NCBI RefSeq assembly: GCF_027595985.1
Contig: NC_073304.1
Span: forward strand, 222,074,223-222,138,222
Source of the DNA: Sorex araneus
Taxonomy: Eukaryota; Chordata; Mammalia; Eulipotyphla; Soricidae
Direction: 5' to 3'
DNA length: 64,000 nt
Shown: one piece after another, positions 19,140 to 30,297 of the stretch
Layout: each line of letters begins with the position of its first letter
Numbering within the stretch: position 1 is the first letter of the stretch
Made by a program: the position numbers and the translations under genes
The notes under the pieces: model-generated
What the model saw: only the letters and a program-made list of their open reading frames with translations
Databases searched by the model: none
What the model was told of the DNA's origin: nothing

Positions 19140-20500
19140 CTGGCTGGAGAGATAATACAGAGGGTGAAATGCTTTTCTTGTTCACAGACAACTCGGGTTT
19201 GATTCCCAGCACCCCAGATGGTCCCCTGAGCACCAAACCAGGAGTGATCGCTGAGCACTGCCAGGTGTGACCCCCCCAAAAACCCAAACCTAACCAAATT
19301 TATTTTGCCTAGATATACTTGCTCTGGGGCCAGAGTGATAGAAGCAGGTAAGCCTTACCCACTGCCAACCCGGGTTCTACCCTAGCACCGCCAGGAGTGA
19401 GCGCTGAGTGCAGATATATTCCCCTGGTTTATCCATTCACCTAGTGAGGGTCATCTTGGTTACTCTAAACGTTAGCAATTATGAATGATCTGCTGAAAAC
19501 AGCCACGAGCAGTCTGAAGCTCTAGCTCAGCAGTAGCTCTTGCTCTGCGTGTGTCAGGCCCGGGCGTTGGTCCCTGGCTTTACAAAAAAAAAAAAAAAAT
19601 TCATATGCAGGTTTTGTGTGCACGGAAATTTTCAATTAAAAAATGTTCAGTTTATCTGCATAAGTACTAGGTCATGTGACAAATGTATTTCTTCCTTCTT
19701 AATCTACCTTTCATTTTATTTTCTCTTATTAACTTAGCATTAGCTAACACTTCCTGTCCACTGTTGATTTGTGGGTTTTTTTTTTTTTCATTTTGGGTCA
19801 CACCCGGCGATGCTCAAGGGTTACTCCTGGCTCTGCACTCATTAGTTACTCCTGGTGGTGCTTGGGGGACCGTATGGGATGCTGGGGATCGAACCTGGGT
19901 CGGCCGTGTGCAAGGCAAACACCCTACCTCCTGTGTTATTACTCCAGCCCTCCCCCCTCCACTGTTGAAAGGCAGCGGTGAGAAGAAACATTCTTGCTCT
20001 GTTCATGGCCTTAGTGGAAGGGTTTCAGCTTCTCACATTTAACTTGACATTAGCTATACAATTAGCAAGCTGAGGAAGCTCCCTTCTAATGAATGAGTGT
20101 TGGATTTTATCAAAAGATTCTACTGTATCTATTGATATGATTGCATAATTTTCTTCTTTAATCCATTGATGTGATGGATTACACTAATTTCCAAATATTT
20201 TCCAAGTACACAGCATTGTAGCACTGTCGCCCCATTGTTCATCTATTTGCTCGAGTGGGTACCAGTAACATATCCAATTGTGAGACTTGTTATTATTTTT
20301 GGCAATCGAATACGCCATAGGCAGCTTGCCAGGTTCTGCATTGGGGGCAGGATACTCTCGGTGGCTTGCCGGGGTCTCTGAGAGGGATAGAGGAATCAAA
20401 CCCAAGTCAGCCATGTGCAAGACTAATGCCCTACCTATTGTGCTATCGCTCCAGTCCTTCCAAGTACATACTTAACATAAATCCTAGTTGATTATGGTAT
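19140..20500. repeat. Left arm of a large inverted duplication (L1 + SINEs)
   Basis: Reverse complement of 24262-25883. Holds, in order, a SINE (19140-19283), a SINE fragment (19326-19430), L1 3' ORF2 sequence in reverse, the segment TTAGCATTAGCTAACACTTC, a SINE (19778-19953), L1 reverse-transcriptase sequence in reverse (19975-20210) and an extended SINE (20213-20458). By eye about 95 % identical to the other arm over the L1 part. Confidence 0.85.
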
Positions 20501-20509
20501 TTATTTGTT

Positions 20510-21795
20510 TATTTATTTATTTATTTATTGCTTTTTGGGTCACACCCGGCGATGCACAGGGGTTACTCCTGGCTCTGCACTCAGGAATTACCCCTGGCGG
20601 TGCTCAGGGGACCATATGGGATGCTGGGAATCGAACCCGGGTCGGCGTGCAAGGCAAACGCCCTACCCACTGTACTATCCAGCTCCCTGATTATTGTATT
20701 TAATTCTTTCTATGCGTTGCTAAATTTGACGGCCAGAGGGAGAATACGACAGATAGGGCATTTGCCTTGCAAGCAGCTGACCCAGGTTCAATCCCTTGCA
20801 CCCACTATGGTTTCCCGAACCCCACCTGGCGTGATCCCTGAGCACTGAGCCAGGTATAAGACCTGAACACAGCCAAATGTCCCCAACTCACCAAAAAAAA
20901 AAAAAAGCATCACTGAATTTGATTAGCGAATGTTTTGTAGAGGATTTTTATTATTTAATTAATTTATTTTTAATTTTTTGGTTCTGGGCCAAACCAGTTA
21001 TGCTTTGGGGCTTACTCCTGGCCATTCACTCAGGGAGCACTCCTTCTGATGCTCAGGCGACCATAAGGAGTGCTGGGAATCGAACCCTGATCTATTGTGT
21101 GCAAAGCAAGTGTCCTGCCCACTGTATTATCTCACCAGTCTCTTATTATTTATTTTCTGGAGGGATAGGATCTGTCCTTCTTATAATGCCTTTGTTTGGG
21201 GTACTAAGAATGCTCAGGGGTTACTCCTGGCTCTGCACTCAGGAATTACTCCTGGTGGTGCTCGGGGGACCATATGTGATGCTGGGAATCAAACATGGAT
21301 CGGCCATGAGCAAGGCAAAAGCCTTACCAACTGTGCTATCGCTCCAGCCCCTGTGATGCCACCTTGAAGGATAGATCCCTTATCATTAAGTAGTGCCCTT
21401 CTTTAGCTTTCAGATTTTTTTCTTGCTCTAAGGTCTGCTCTGGTTGAAATTATTATCTTTTTTGCAGGGGGGAGGGGTGCTCACACCTGGCAGTGCACAG
21501 AATATACTCCTCAGGGGACCATCTGGGGTGCTGGGGATTGAGCCTGGGTTGGCCACGAACAAGGCAAGCTCCTTACCCATTGTACTATTGCTCTGGCCCA
21601 AATAATATGTCTTTTTTGGTGGGGGGGAGAATTGGGCCACACCCAGAAAAATTAGGGATTTGGGCCATTCCTGGCTCTGCACTGAGGAATTACTCCTGGC
21701 GGTATTGGGGTACATACGGGATACCAGGGATTGAACCCGGGTCAACTATGTGCAAGGCAAACGCCCTTCCCGCTGTGTTGTCATTCCAGTCCTTG
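20510..21795 (-). repeat. L1 remnants in reverse with five Sor SINEs
   Basis: Reverse SINEs 20520-20690, 20970-21145, 21200-21352, 21470-21600, 21618-21795; a + SINE at 20732-20890. Between them L1 ORF2 in reverse (20690-20731, 20905-20950, 21146-21190, 21355-21460). Confidence 0.75.
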
Positions 21796-21881
21796 ACAGA
21801 TTGTTTTTAATGCTTTTGCTCTGTCTTTTCAGACTGTGATCTCTGGTTTTGGTTTTGGTTTTTGTCTTCTAGTATGCTTAC

Positions 21882-22078
21882 TAGGGCTGGAGCAATAGCA
21901 CAGCGGGTAGGGCGTTGGCTTGCATGAGGCTGACCCGGGTTCGATTCCTCCGTCCCTCTTGGAGAGCCCGGTAAGCTACCGAGTGTATCCTGCCTGATAC
22001 ACTTGGAATACACTTGGTAGCTTGCCGGGTGTAACCCCCTGAGCATCGCTGGGTGTGACCCAAAAAGCACCCTCTCCC
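21882..22078 (+). repeat. Sor SINE, composite form
   Basis: Head like other copies (GGGCTGGAGCAATAGCACAG), then part of the extended middle, then the short-form tail GTGTGACCCAAAAAGCA. Confidence 0.8.
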
Positions 22079-22084
22079 CCAAAA

Positions 22085-23784
22085 GATGGCACCAGAAACT
22101 ATAATGTGTATGGGCCTAAGAACTGAGCATCCAAATACTCAAGCGTTAAACTGACAGAACAGCAGGAAGAAATAGGAAAACGCTGGGAATGAAGACTTTA
22201 ACCTCCTCTAGCAGAAATGGGCAGAACCCACAGGCTGGAAGTTTGTCGGACTCACCAACACCACTGAGTTCAGCAATCTCCTTAATAATAAACTGGGTGT
22301 TGCTTAGGTCTGCCAGCTACCCACATAACAGCAGATGACACGACTCTCAAATTCACATGAAATATTCATGAAGATGCAACATATTCTGTGCCATGGAACA
22401 TACTTCAACACATTTAAAAGAGGCTCCTGAGGCCTGTGTTCTCCCTTGAACACGTGATTCCTCTCCTTCTCACCCCTCACATCTAGGTAAGTTTCAATAA
22501 AAGCTATCCTGCTTCACACACACACGCCATTAAAATAATGAAAAGCATATATTGTCCACTCTCAGACTGAAATGGAATTGAACAATAGAAAGAGAACTGG
22601 AAAATCCTCCCAGGCCTTGCACAATAAAGCACACACTCCCGGGGCCGGATCAATAGTACAGTGGGTTGGGGACTTGCCTTGTTCATAGCGGGCCCCGGTT
22701 CAATCTCCGGCATCCACACGGTCCCCAGAACCCTTCTAGGAGAGATCATTGGGCGCAAAGCCAGGAATATTGCTAGGTGAGGCTCCCAAACAAACAAAAT
22801 AATAATATGCTCCTATACAACATACAGCTCAGAAAGAAATTTCCCCCCCAAAAAAATTGTTTTTTTGCTTTGGAGCCAAAACCCAGAAAACCTAGTGGTG
22901 TTCAGGGCTTCCTCCTGGTTCATGCTCAGAGGTCACTCCAGGCACTTGGGGAAGCTTGGGGGTATGGGGGGTTTCACCCGGGTCTACTACTTGCAAAGCA
23001 AGTAACTACCTGCTGTACTATCTCTCTGGTTCCTTCAAAATAAAAATGTAATACCTTGAGCTAAATAAAGATAAAAATATAATTTATCTAAATGGATAGG
23101 ATGCAGCAAAACCAGTAGTCAGAGGGAAAGTTAGAGTATCAGAAGCCTATATTACATAAGGAGAAATATCTATGAAATTTAATGATGTAAGCCTCTACAT
23201 TAAAAAACAAAATGAGGGGGCTGGAGTGATAGCACAGCAGGTAGGGCATTTACCTTGCACTCGGCCGACCTGGATTCGATTCCCAGCATCCCATATGGTC
23301 CCCCAAGCACCACCAGGAGTAACTCCTGAGTGCAGAGCCAGGAGTAACCTCTGTGCATCGATGGGTGGGACCCAAAACGGAAAAAAAAAAAATCAACAGT
23401 AGACAGGAAGTTTTAGCTAATGCTAAGATTAACTAATAAGAGAAAATAAAATGAAAGGTAGATTAAGAAGGAAGAAATATATTTGTCACATTAATTACTC
23501 CGCCAGGAGTAACTCCTGAGTGAAGAGCCAGGCGTAACCCCTGTGCATCACCAGGTTGACCCAAAAAGCAAAAACAGAAACAAAAACAAAAAAACAAAAA
23601 GAAATAAAATGAGAACAGGTTAAATCCAAAAGAAGCAAAAATAAATAGCAAAATTCAGAGCCAAAACCCAATAAATTGGGGCAGAGTGATAATACAGTGG
23701 CTAGGACGCTTGCCTTGTCCAAGGCCAACTCAGGATCCAGACCCCAGCACGACACAGGGTTCCCTGAACACCATGAATAGCGAT

Positions 23785-23815
<31 letters not shown>

Positions 23816-24110
23816 GGGTCACACCCAGTGATGCTCAGGGGTTACTCCTGGCTTTGCAGTCAGGAATTACTCCTGGTGGTGCTTGGGGGACCATATGGGA
23901 TGCCGGGGATCGAACCTGGGTCGGCCGCGTGCAAGGCAAACGCCCTACCCGTTGTGCTGTCGCTCAGGCCCCTGAATAGCAATTCTTGAACACACAGTTC
24001 GAGCAGTCCCTAAACACATCTGGGTGTGGACCCCTACCTCAGAGAAAATCAATAAATTAACAGAGAAAATTAACCAAGAACCAAAAAACCAAGACCTGGT
24101 TATTTTATTG
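22085..24110 (+). repeat. L1 ORF2 (endonuclease end to RT start), broken by SINEs
   Basis: L1 pieces 22085-22425, 22555-22635, 23040-23210, 23600-23665, 24035-24110 (AGAGAAAATCAATAAATTAA); SINEs 22640-22800 (+), 22860-23035 (-), 23500-23600 (+, partial), 23680-23780/23985-24045 (+) split by a reverse SINE 23785-23972 with a GAATAGCRATTCTT duplication. No intact frame. Confidence 0.75.
23217..23495 (+). repeat. Third, direct partial copy of the duplicated unit
   Basis: A SINE 3' part (GGGTGGGACCCAAAACGGAA) plus the 100-base segment CAACAGTAGACAGGAAGTTT to AGGAAGAAATATATTTGTCA, matching 24813-25083 in the right arm in direct orientation. Confidence 0.8.
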
Positions 24111-24261
24111 TTTAGGCAGACCACACTTGGTTCTTAGGGAACCAAGCGGTGCCAGGGATAGAACCCTGAGCTCCCACGAGCAAAGCATGCCCTCCAGCCA
24201 CTGAACTATCTCCCCAGCCCCAGAAGTGGCATTTATTTGGAAAGCATCACTCAAAACACAC

Positions 24262-25883
24262 ACCATAATACCATAATCAATTAGGATTTATGCTAAGTAT
24301 GTTCTTTGGAGGACTGGAGCGATAGCACAGCAGGTAGGGCCTTGCACATGGCTGACTTGGGTTCGATTCCTCTGTTCCTCTCAGAGACCCCGGCAAGCCA
24401 CCAAGAGTATCCTGCCCCCACTGCAGAGCCTTACAAGGTATCTGTGGCGTATTCGATATGCCAAAACAGTAACAACAAGCCTCACAACGGAGATGTTACT
24501 GGTGCCCACTCGAGCAAATAGATGAACAACGGGATAATAGTGCTACAATGCTGTGTACTTGGAAAATATTTGGAAATCATTGTAATCCATCGCATCAATA
24601 GATTAAAGAAGAAAATTATGCAATCATATCAATAGATACAGTAGAATCTTCTGATAAAATCCAACACTCATTCATTACAAGGGAGCTTCCTCAGTTTGCC
24701 AATTGTATAGCTAATGTCAAGTTAAATGTGAGAAGCTGAAACCCTTCCACTAAGGCTGTGAACAGAGTAAGAATGTTTCTTCTCACCGTTGCCTTTCAAC
24801 AGTGGAGTTGGGAGGGCTGGAGTAATAACACAGGAGGTAGGGTGTTTGCCTTGCACACGGCCAACAAGGGTTCAATTCCCAGCATCACATTCGGTCCCTC
24901 AAGCACCACCAGGAGTAACTCCTGAGTGCAGAGCCAGGAGTAATCCCTGAGCATCGCTGGGTGGGACCCAAAACGGAAATAAAACCAAATCAACAGTAGA
25001 CAGGAAGTTTTAGCTAATGCTAAGATTAACTAATAAGAGAAAATAAAATGAAAGGTAGATTAAGAAGGAAGAAATACATTTGTCACGTAACCTATTACTT
25101 ATGCAGATAAATTGAACATGTTTTATTTTTATTTTTTTTCTTTTTGGTGGTAGAATATGGGCACTGATAAATTGAACATTTTTTTTTTTTGGATTTTGGG
25201 TCACACCTGGCGATGCACAAGGGTTACTCCTGGCTCTTCACTCAGGAATCACCCCTGGTGGTGCTCAGGGGACCATATGGGATGCTGGGAATCGAATCTG
25301 GGTCGGCCGAGTGCAAGGCAAATGCCCTCCCCGCTGTGCTATTGATCCAGCCCTAAATTGAACATTTTTTAATTGAAAATTTACATGCACACAAAACCTG
25401 CATATGAATTTTTTTGTGTGTGTAAAGCCAGGGACCAAAGCCCGGGCCTGACACACGCAGAGCAAGAGCTACTGCTGAGCTAGAGCTTCAGACTGCTCGT
25501 GGCTGTTTTCAGCAGATCATTCGTAATTGCTAACGTTTAGAGTAACCAAGATGACCCTCACTAGGTGAATGGATAAACCAGGGGAATATATCTGCACTCA
25601 GCGCTCACTCCTGGCGGTGTTTAGAAGACCATATGGAGTGCTAGGATAGAACCCGGGTTGGCAGTGGGTAAGGCATTACCTGCTTCTATCACTCTGGCCC
25701 CAGAGCGAGTGTATCTAGGCAGAAGAAATTCGGTTAGGTTTGGGTTTGGGGGGGTCACACCTGCTGTGCTCAGGGATCACTCCTGGTTTGGTGCTCAGGG
25801 GACCGTCTGGGGTGCTGGGAATCAAACCCGAGTTGTCTGTGGACCAGAAAAACACTTTACCCTCTGTATTATCTTTCCAGCCC
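24262..25883. repeat. Right arm of the inverted duplication
   Basis: Mirrors 19140-20500: extended SINE 24310-24550, L1 RT sequence 24551-24800, SINE 24813-24983, TTTTAGCTAATGCTAAGATT segment, L1 3' ORF2 (25490-25580), SINE fragment 25600-25700 and SINE 25745-25883. It has a private reverse SINE at 25190-25356 flanked by ATAAATTGAACAT. L1 continues past the arm (25890-25925). Confidence 0.85.
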
Positions 25884-25974
25884 ATGACAGTAGAATTGTG
25901 TTCAGCCACTAAAAAGAAATGAGAAGTCTGTGACTCCATGCACATCCTTATTTTCCCCTCTTACATAAATCATT

Positions 25975-26110
25975 TTAGTGGTCAGGGAGGTAGCTCAATG
26001 GACTGGCTTTGCATACAGGAGGTCTGGGTCCAATTCCTAGCACCACACATTTCCCTGAGCACTGGGAATGACCCTTGAGTTCTGAGCCAAAGTAACTCCT
26101 ACCAGAATCC
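25975..26110 (+). repeat. Degenerate Sor SINE
   Basis: Weak match, GGGAGGTAGCTCAATGGACT and AATTCCTAGCACCACACATT. Confidence 0.5.
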
Positions 26111-26334
26111 AATGAAAAGCCCAGGTACTCGGGAACCAGTGACAGCAAACTCCAGGCCTCAAAGGATAAGGGGATGGGCTGGTCCTTCCCATCTCCCCGC
26201 CCATATGGGACCCTGGTCTGTCATGCCCACACACTGCCTCAGGCTGCCATTTAAGCACATTAACGGCCATGATCCAGAGACTCACAAAAGAATCTCTGAA
26301 CTGGGCAGCTCACTGCAGAGATTTCTCCAGATCC

Positions 26335-26585
26335 TAATTATTTAAAATTTTAGAATTCCAGGAGTGCACGGCCGCAAAAGTGGCCATGCAATATCTCACG
26401 CTATTCATAAAAAGCAATACAAGATAAATTATCTAGCATCTGCCTGTTTGGCAGGCTTGAGTGGTGGTGGGAAAATTCAGAATAATGGTGGTGGGAAGGT
26501 GTAATGGTGGTGGGAGTGGTGTTGAAATATTGAATATAATCCATTATTGTAAACAACTTTATGAAAATTAAATTTTAAAAAAGTA
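26335..26585 (+). repeat. Shrew-type LINE 3' end
   Basis: GGTGGTGGGAAAATTCAGAA, repeated GGTGGTGGGA units and AATATTGAATATAATCCATT, ending in A-rich AATTAAATTTTAAAA. Related blocks occur at 28040-28165 and 29050-29220. Confidence 0.55.
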
Positions 26586-26703
26586 ACTCCTATGCCGCTC
26601 TACGCCCAGATGTGACCCCGAGCAGCTGCACATAAACAGTCCCTCCGTTTCTGAATGCCCATGATCCCAGAGGCCCACTAACTACTTTCGGCACCCAGAG
26701 GCT

Positions 26704-27150
26704 TTTTTTTTTTTTTTTTAATAATGTATATATATATATATTTTTTTTAATTGATTCACCGTGAGAACAGTTACAGGGCTTTTAGGATCAAGCCTCAGTC
26801 ATACTATGATCAAACACCCGTCCCTTCACCAGTGCACATGTTCCACCACCAAAAACCCCAGCATACTGGCAGAAATACCTCTGGACTTAATATCAGAATC
26901 CCAAAACTGGGCGGCCGCTTTTGCGACCATGCAACATCATATGCTCTTTGTTATCGACAATAAAAAACATACGATCTAATGATGCCATTCTGATAGGTCT
27001 GACTGTTGGGGGGAAAACTCCAAATAATAATAGTGAGTTTTCTGTTGAAATTGAATGTAATCAAAGTAAGGAGAGAGTAAAGTGAAAATCATCTGCCACA
27101 CAGGCAGAAGGGGAGTGGGAGGGGGGGTATGCTGGGGTTCCAGCGGCTTC
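26704..27150 (-). repeat. LINE 3' end with internal inversion (twin-priming layout)
   Basis: 26704-26757 T-rich tail, 26758-26875 the terminal 3' end in reverse, then 26876-27150 the preceding part of the same element in the opposite orientation. Both halves stop at the shared GGTATGCTGGGGTT. Confidence 0.65.
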
Positions 27151-27725
27151 TTGCAGAAATGCCTCTAGACTGTGAACTAAGCTACGGCCCCATGCCACCC
27201 TGGGAGGGGAAAGGTTTTTCTCTCTCGGCCTTTACTTTAGCCGGCGGCGTGGCGACCACCATCTTATAACGCCCACTAAAGAGAGGTACGAGTTTGCAGT
27301 GACGTGACTTCTGGCAGAAATTTCTTTGGACTTAATTATTAAAATACCAGAAGTCCAAAACTGTGTGGCCGCTATTGCGGCCACGAGACCGCATATGCTC
27401 ATCACTGTCAGCAATGAAAGACAAATTATCAAATGATGCCTTTTCTTCGGGTCTGATTATTGGGGGAAAATTCCAAAGAATAACAGTGAGTTTTCTGTTG
27501 AAATATTGAATGTAATTAAAGTAAAGAAAGAGTAAAGTGAAAATCATCAGTCACACAGGTGGGGGGTGGGGATGGGATGGGAGGTATACTGGAGTTTTGG
27601 GTGGTGTGACATGTGCACTGGTGAAGGGATGGGGTTTGATCATTGTATGACTGAGACTTAAACCTGAAGGCTTTGTAACTTTTCACATGGTGATTCAATA
27701 AAAAATAAAAAATAAATAGAAAATT
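27150..27725 (+). repeat. LINE-type element, 3' part, + orientation
   Basis: Starts CAGCGGCTTCTTGCAGAAAT, contains GGCCGCTATTGCGGCCACG palindrome, GTTTTCTGTTGAAATATTGA and ends GGTGATTCAATAAAAAAT with an A-rich tail; AATAAA at the very end fits an L1-like 3' terminus. Confidence 0.6.
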
Positions 27726-27869
27726 TTAAAAAATAATAAGGTAACTCCTAGCACTGCCTGGTATGGCCCCCAGAGAGAAAAATAAGTGTGAATTTTATTA
27801 TTTGAAAATTGTATCATTGTGTTTTTAAAAATCATCAATAGTAGCCATACCTTTGTGCTTCTTGCTTTT

Positions 27870-28035
27870 TGTATTTTGTTTTTTGTTGGGCCACACTTGG
27901 CGGTGCTCAGCGCTTCCTCCTGGCTCTGCTCTCAGGGATCACTCCTGATGCGTTTCAGTGACCTATGGATGCTGGAGAGGGAACCCAGGTCAGTTGCGTG
28001 CAAGTCAAGAGTCCTGCCCGCTGTACTTGCTTTTA
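27870..28035 (-). repeat. Sor SINE, diverged
   Basis: TTGGGCCACACTTGGCGGTG, then GGCTCTGCTCTCAGGGATCA. Confidence 0.75.
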
Positions 28036-28256
28036 TTACTTACAATATATCTTGGAAATTGAGATAATGGTGGGGGGAAGTTGTAATGGCGGTGGGATTA
28101 GTGTTCAAATATTGAATGCTTGTAACAAATCATTATGAACAATTTTGTAAAACAGTGTATAAAGGGTAGGTGAGAAATTTACATATGTAGGCCTTACCTA
28201 TTCCATGTAAACTCCAAAACATATTAACACAGAATTGCTTTAAAAGTGTTAATGAC

Positions 28257-28440
28257 AGGGGGCTGGAGCGATAGCACAGCGGGTAGGGTGTTTGCCTTGC
28301 ACGAGGCCGACCCGGGTTCGAATCCCAGCATCCCATATGGTCCCCTGAGCACCGCCAGGGGTAATTCCTGAGTGAAGAGCCAGGAATAACCCCTGTGCAT
28401 CGTCGGTGTGACCCAAAAACCAAAAAACAAACAAAAAAAA
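28257..28440 (+). repeat. Young Sor SINE with target-site duplication
   Basis: Near-consensus copy; AAAGTGTTAATGACAGG appears just before and just after it (about 28238 and 28439). Confidence 0.92.
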
Positions 28441-28737
28441 AGTGTTAATGACAGGTGAGAAACATGATTCTTACCATAATGAGATCCAAGAATAAAATAA
28501 AAGTTAATGTAATATACTTTAGATTACAGAGTTGAAAATGTATATATAAATGAGAATAAGCATTTTATTATATTGTATTAAACAATTTTAGTTTTTTTAT
28601 GTACATAGGTAAAAATTGTACAGTAATCACAAACTAATTGGCCCTTACTGATTTATTTTCTGATCATTCTATTTTTCATTTCTTACTCACATATGTAAAT
28701 GAGAATAGGCATTTTCATATTGCATTAAATGGTTTTA

Positions 28738-28925
28738 ATTTTCAGGTGGAGTGGGATGGGAGGTATACTGGGGTTCTTGGTGAAGGGATGGGGAAGGGAT
28801 GGGTGCTTGATCATTGCATGAAGACTTAAACCTGAAAGCTTTGGAACTTTTCTCATGGTGATACAATTAAAAAACAAATTAATTAATTAAATTTTAAAAA
28901 TGTTTCAAAAAAATAAAAAACAAAT
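28738..28925 (+). repeat. LINE-type 3' terminus
   Basis: GGAGGTATACTGGGGTTCTT, CTTGATCATTGCATGAAGAC and A-rich tail; same family as 27150-27725. 28441-28737 is AT-rich with no recognised feature. Confidence 0.55.
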
Positions 28926-29333
28926 GGTTTTAATTTTCTTGTTTTACATAGGTCAAAGTCATATAGTAATCACAAATTGGCTCTTACTAATTTATCTTCC
29001 GATCGCTCTATTTGTCATTTCTAAAGTTTTGTTGGAACAAACAACGTAAAGTAAATTAGTTATGTGCTAAGGGGGCAGGTGGGGATTGGGAGAGAAACTG
29101 GAGATATGGGTGGAGGGAATATCACACTGGTGGTGTTGGAACACTAAATGCTTGGAACAACTCTATAATGAACAGCTTTGTAAATCACGGTGTTTTTACT
29201 AAAAATTAATTTTAAAAGGATATCTTGGCTTCGGCTCCAGATCCTTGTAGCCTAGAAACAAATTGTAGTTCCAGTTGCTTTGCTTTTCGGAGGCTCAAGC
29301 TTTTCATTATAAAGGGGAACATCAGCCGCCACT

Positions 29334-29512
29334 TTCATTTTTTTTTTCTTTTTGGGTCACACCCAGCAATGCTCAGGGGTTACTCCTGACTTTGCACTCA
29401 GGAATTGCTCCTGGCAGTGCTTGGGGGACCATATGGGATGCCGGGGATCGAACCTGTGTCGGCCCTGTGCAAGGCAAACGCCCTACCCACTGTGCTATCG
29501 CTCCGGCCCCCG
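29334..29512 (-). repeat. Young reverse Sor SINE with target-site duplication
   Basis: CGCCACTTTCATTTTTT flanks both sides (29326 and 29511 regions). Confidence 0.9.
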
Positions 29513-29603
29513 CCACTTTCATTTTTTATCATCAGCATCTACCTTTATTAAATTTAGCTTCGATTCTATCATTCCAAAAGCCTCCTATGACCCCCTGAGA
29601 CAA

Positions 29604-29775
29604 AACTTAGAGACTTGAGCAGTAGTACACGAGTAGGGCATTTGCTTTACATGTGGCCAGCCTGAGTTCGAACCTTGGCATCCCACATAGTCCCCTGAGC
29701 CCGCCAGAAGTGATTCCTGAGTGCAGAGCCGGGAGTCACCCCTGAGCATGGCCAGATGTGGCCCCAAAACAATAA
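29604..29775 (+). repeat. Sor SINE
   Basis: GACTTGAGCAGTAGTACACG to GATGTGGCCCCAAAACAATA. 29780-30290 after it shows no recognised feature. Confidence 0.8.
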
Positions 29776-30297
29776 TAAAAAGGCAAAGGCCAAACTCTGG
29801 AAGGATGGAGACTGGCCAAACAGGCCTCCAACCATCTTTGTCCACTGCCCACTATAACCTGCCACCAGTGCACCCTCCACCACCTGTGAAGCACTCAGAG
29901 AGTTCCCTTCCCTGGCTGCCCTGGGCTCCCTTCCCAACAGGCTCCTTGGAGCTCCTCCTTCAGGACCTGGGAAGGTCCTCTCCACGGAGGTGAGGGGATC
30001 TTCCCCCTCCGCTCACTTTTCATACTTGATAGCTCTCACTTATTTGTCTCCATCTGCATACCCTCCTGGGAACACTGCTCCGCAGACTCATTTCCTGTCC
30101 CCCTTTGTCACAGGACGCCAGCTGCCCACTGAAGGACTGACATGTAACAGTCACACAGCAGCTAGAGACCATGTGAACCTGCATCTGATCTCCGGCCTCC
30201 CTGTACGGTGCTTTTCTCTGCACAACAGGGTCAAGTCCCAGCCAAAGCTGTAGGTGAGGGACTGGCCTTGACAGACTAATTGAAGTTCTGTTTACTT

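Noticed and set aside
20488-20848. Recurrent peptide-like frames (GYSWLCTQELPLAVLRGPYG type)
   Set aside because: The same peptide appears at more than a dozen places because it is the reverse reading of the Sor SINE; not a gene family.
22085-24800. L1 ORF2 as a coding gene
   Set aside because: Motifs are recognisable but frames are broken by indels and SINE insertions; only remnants remain.
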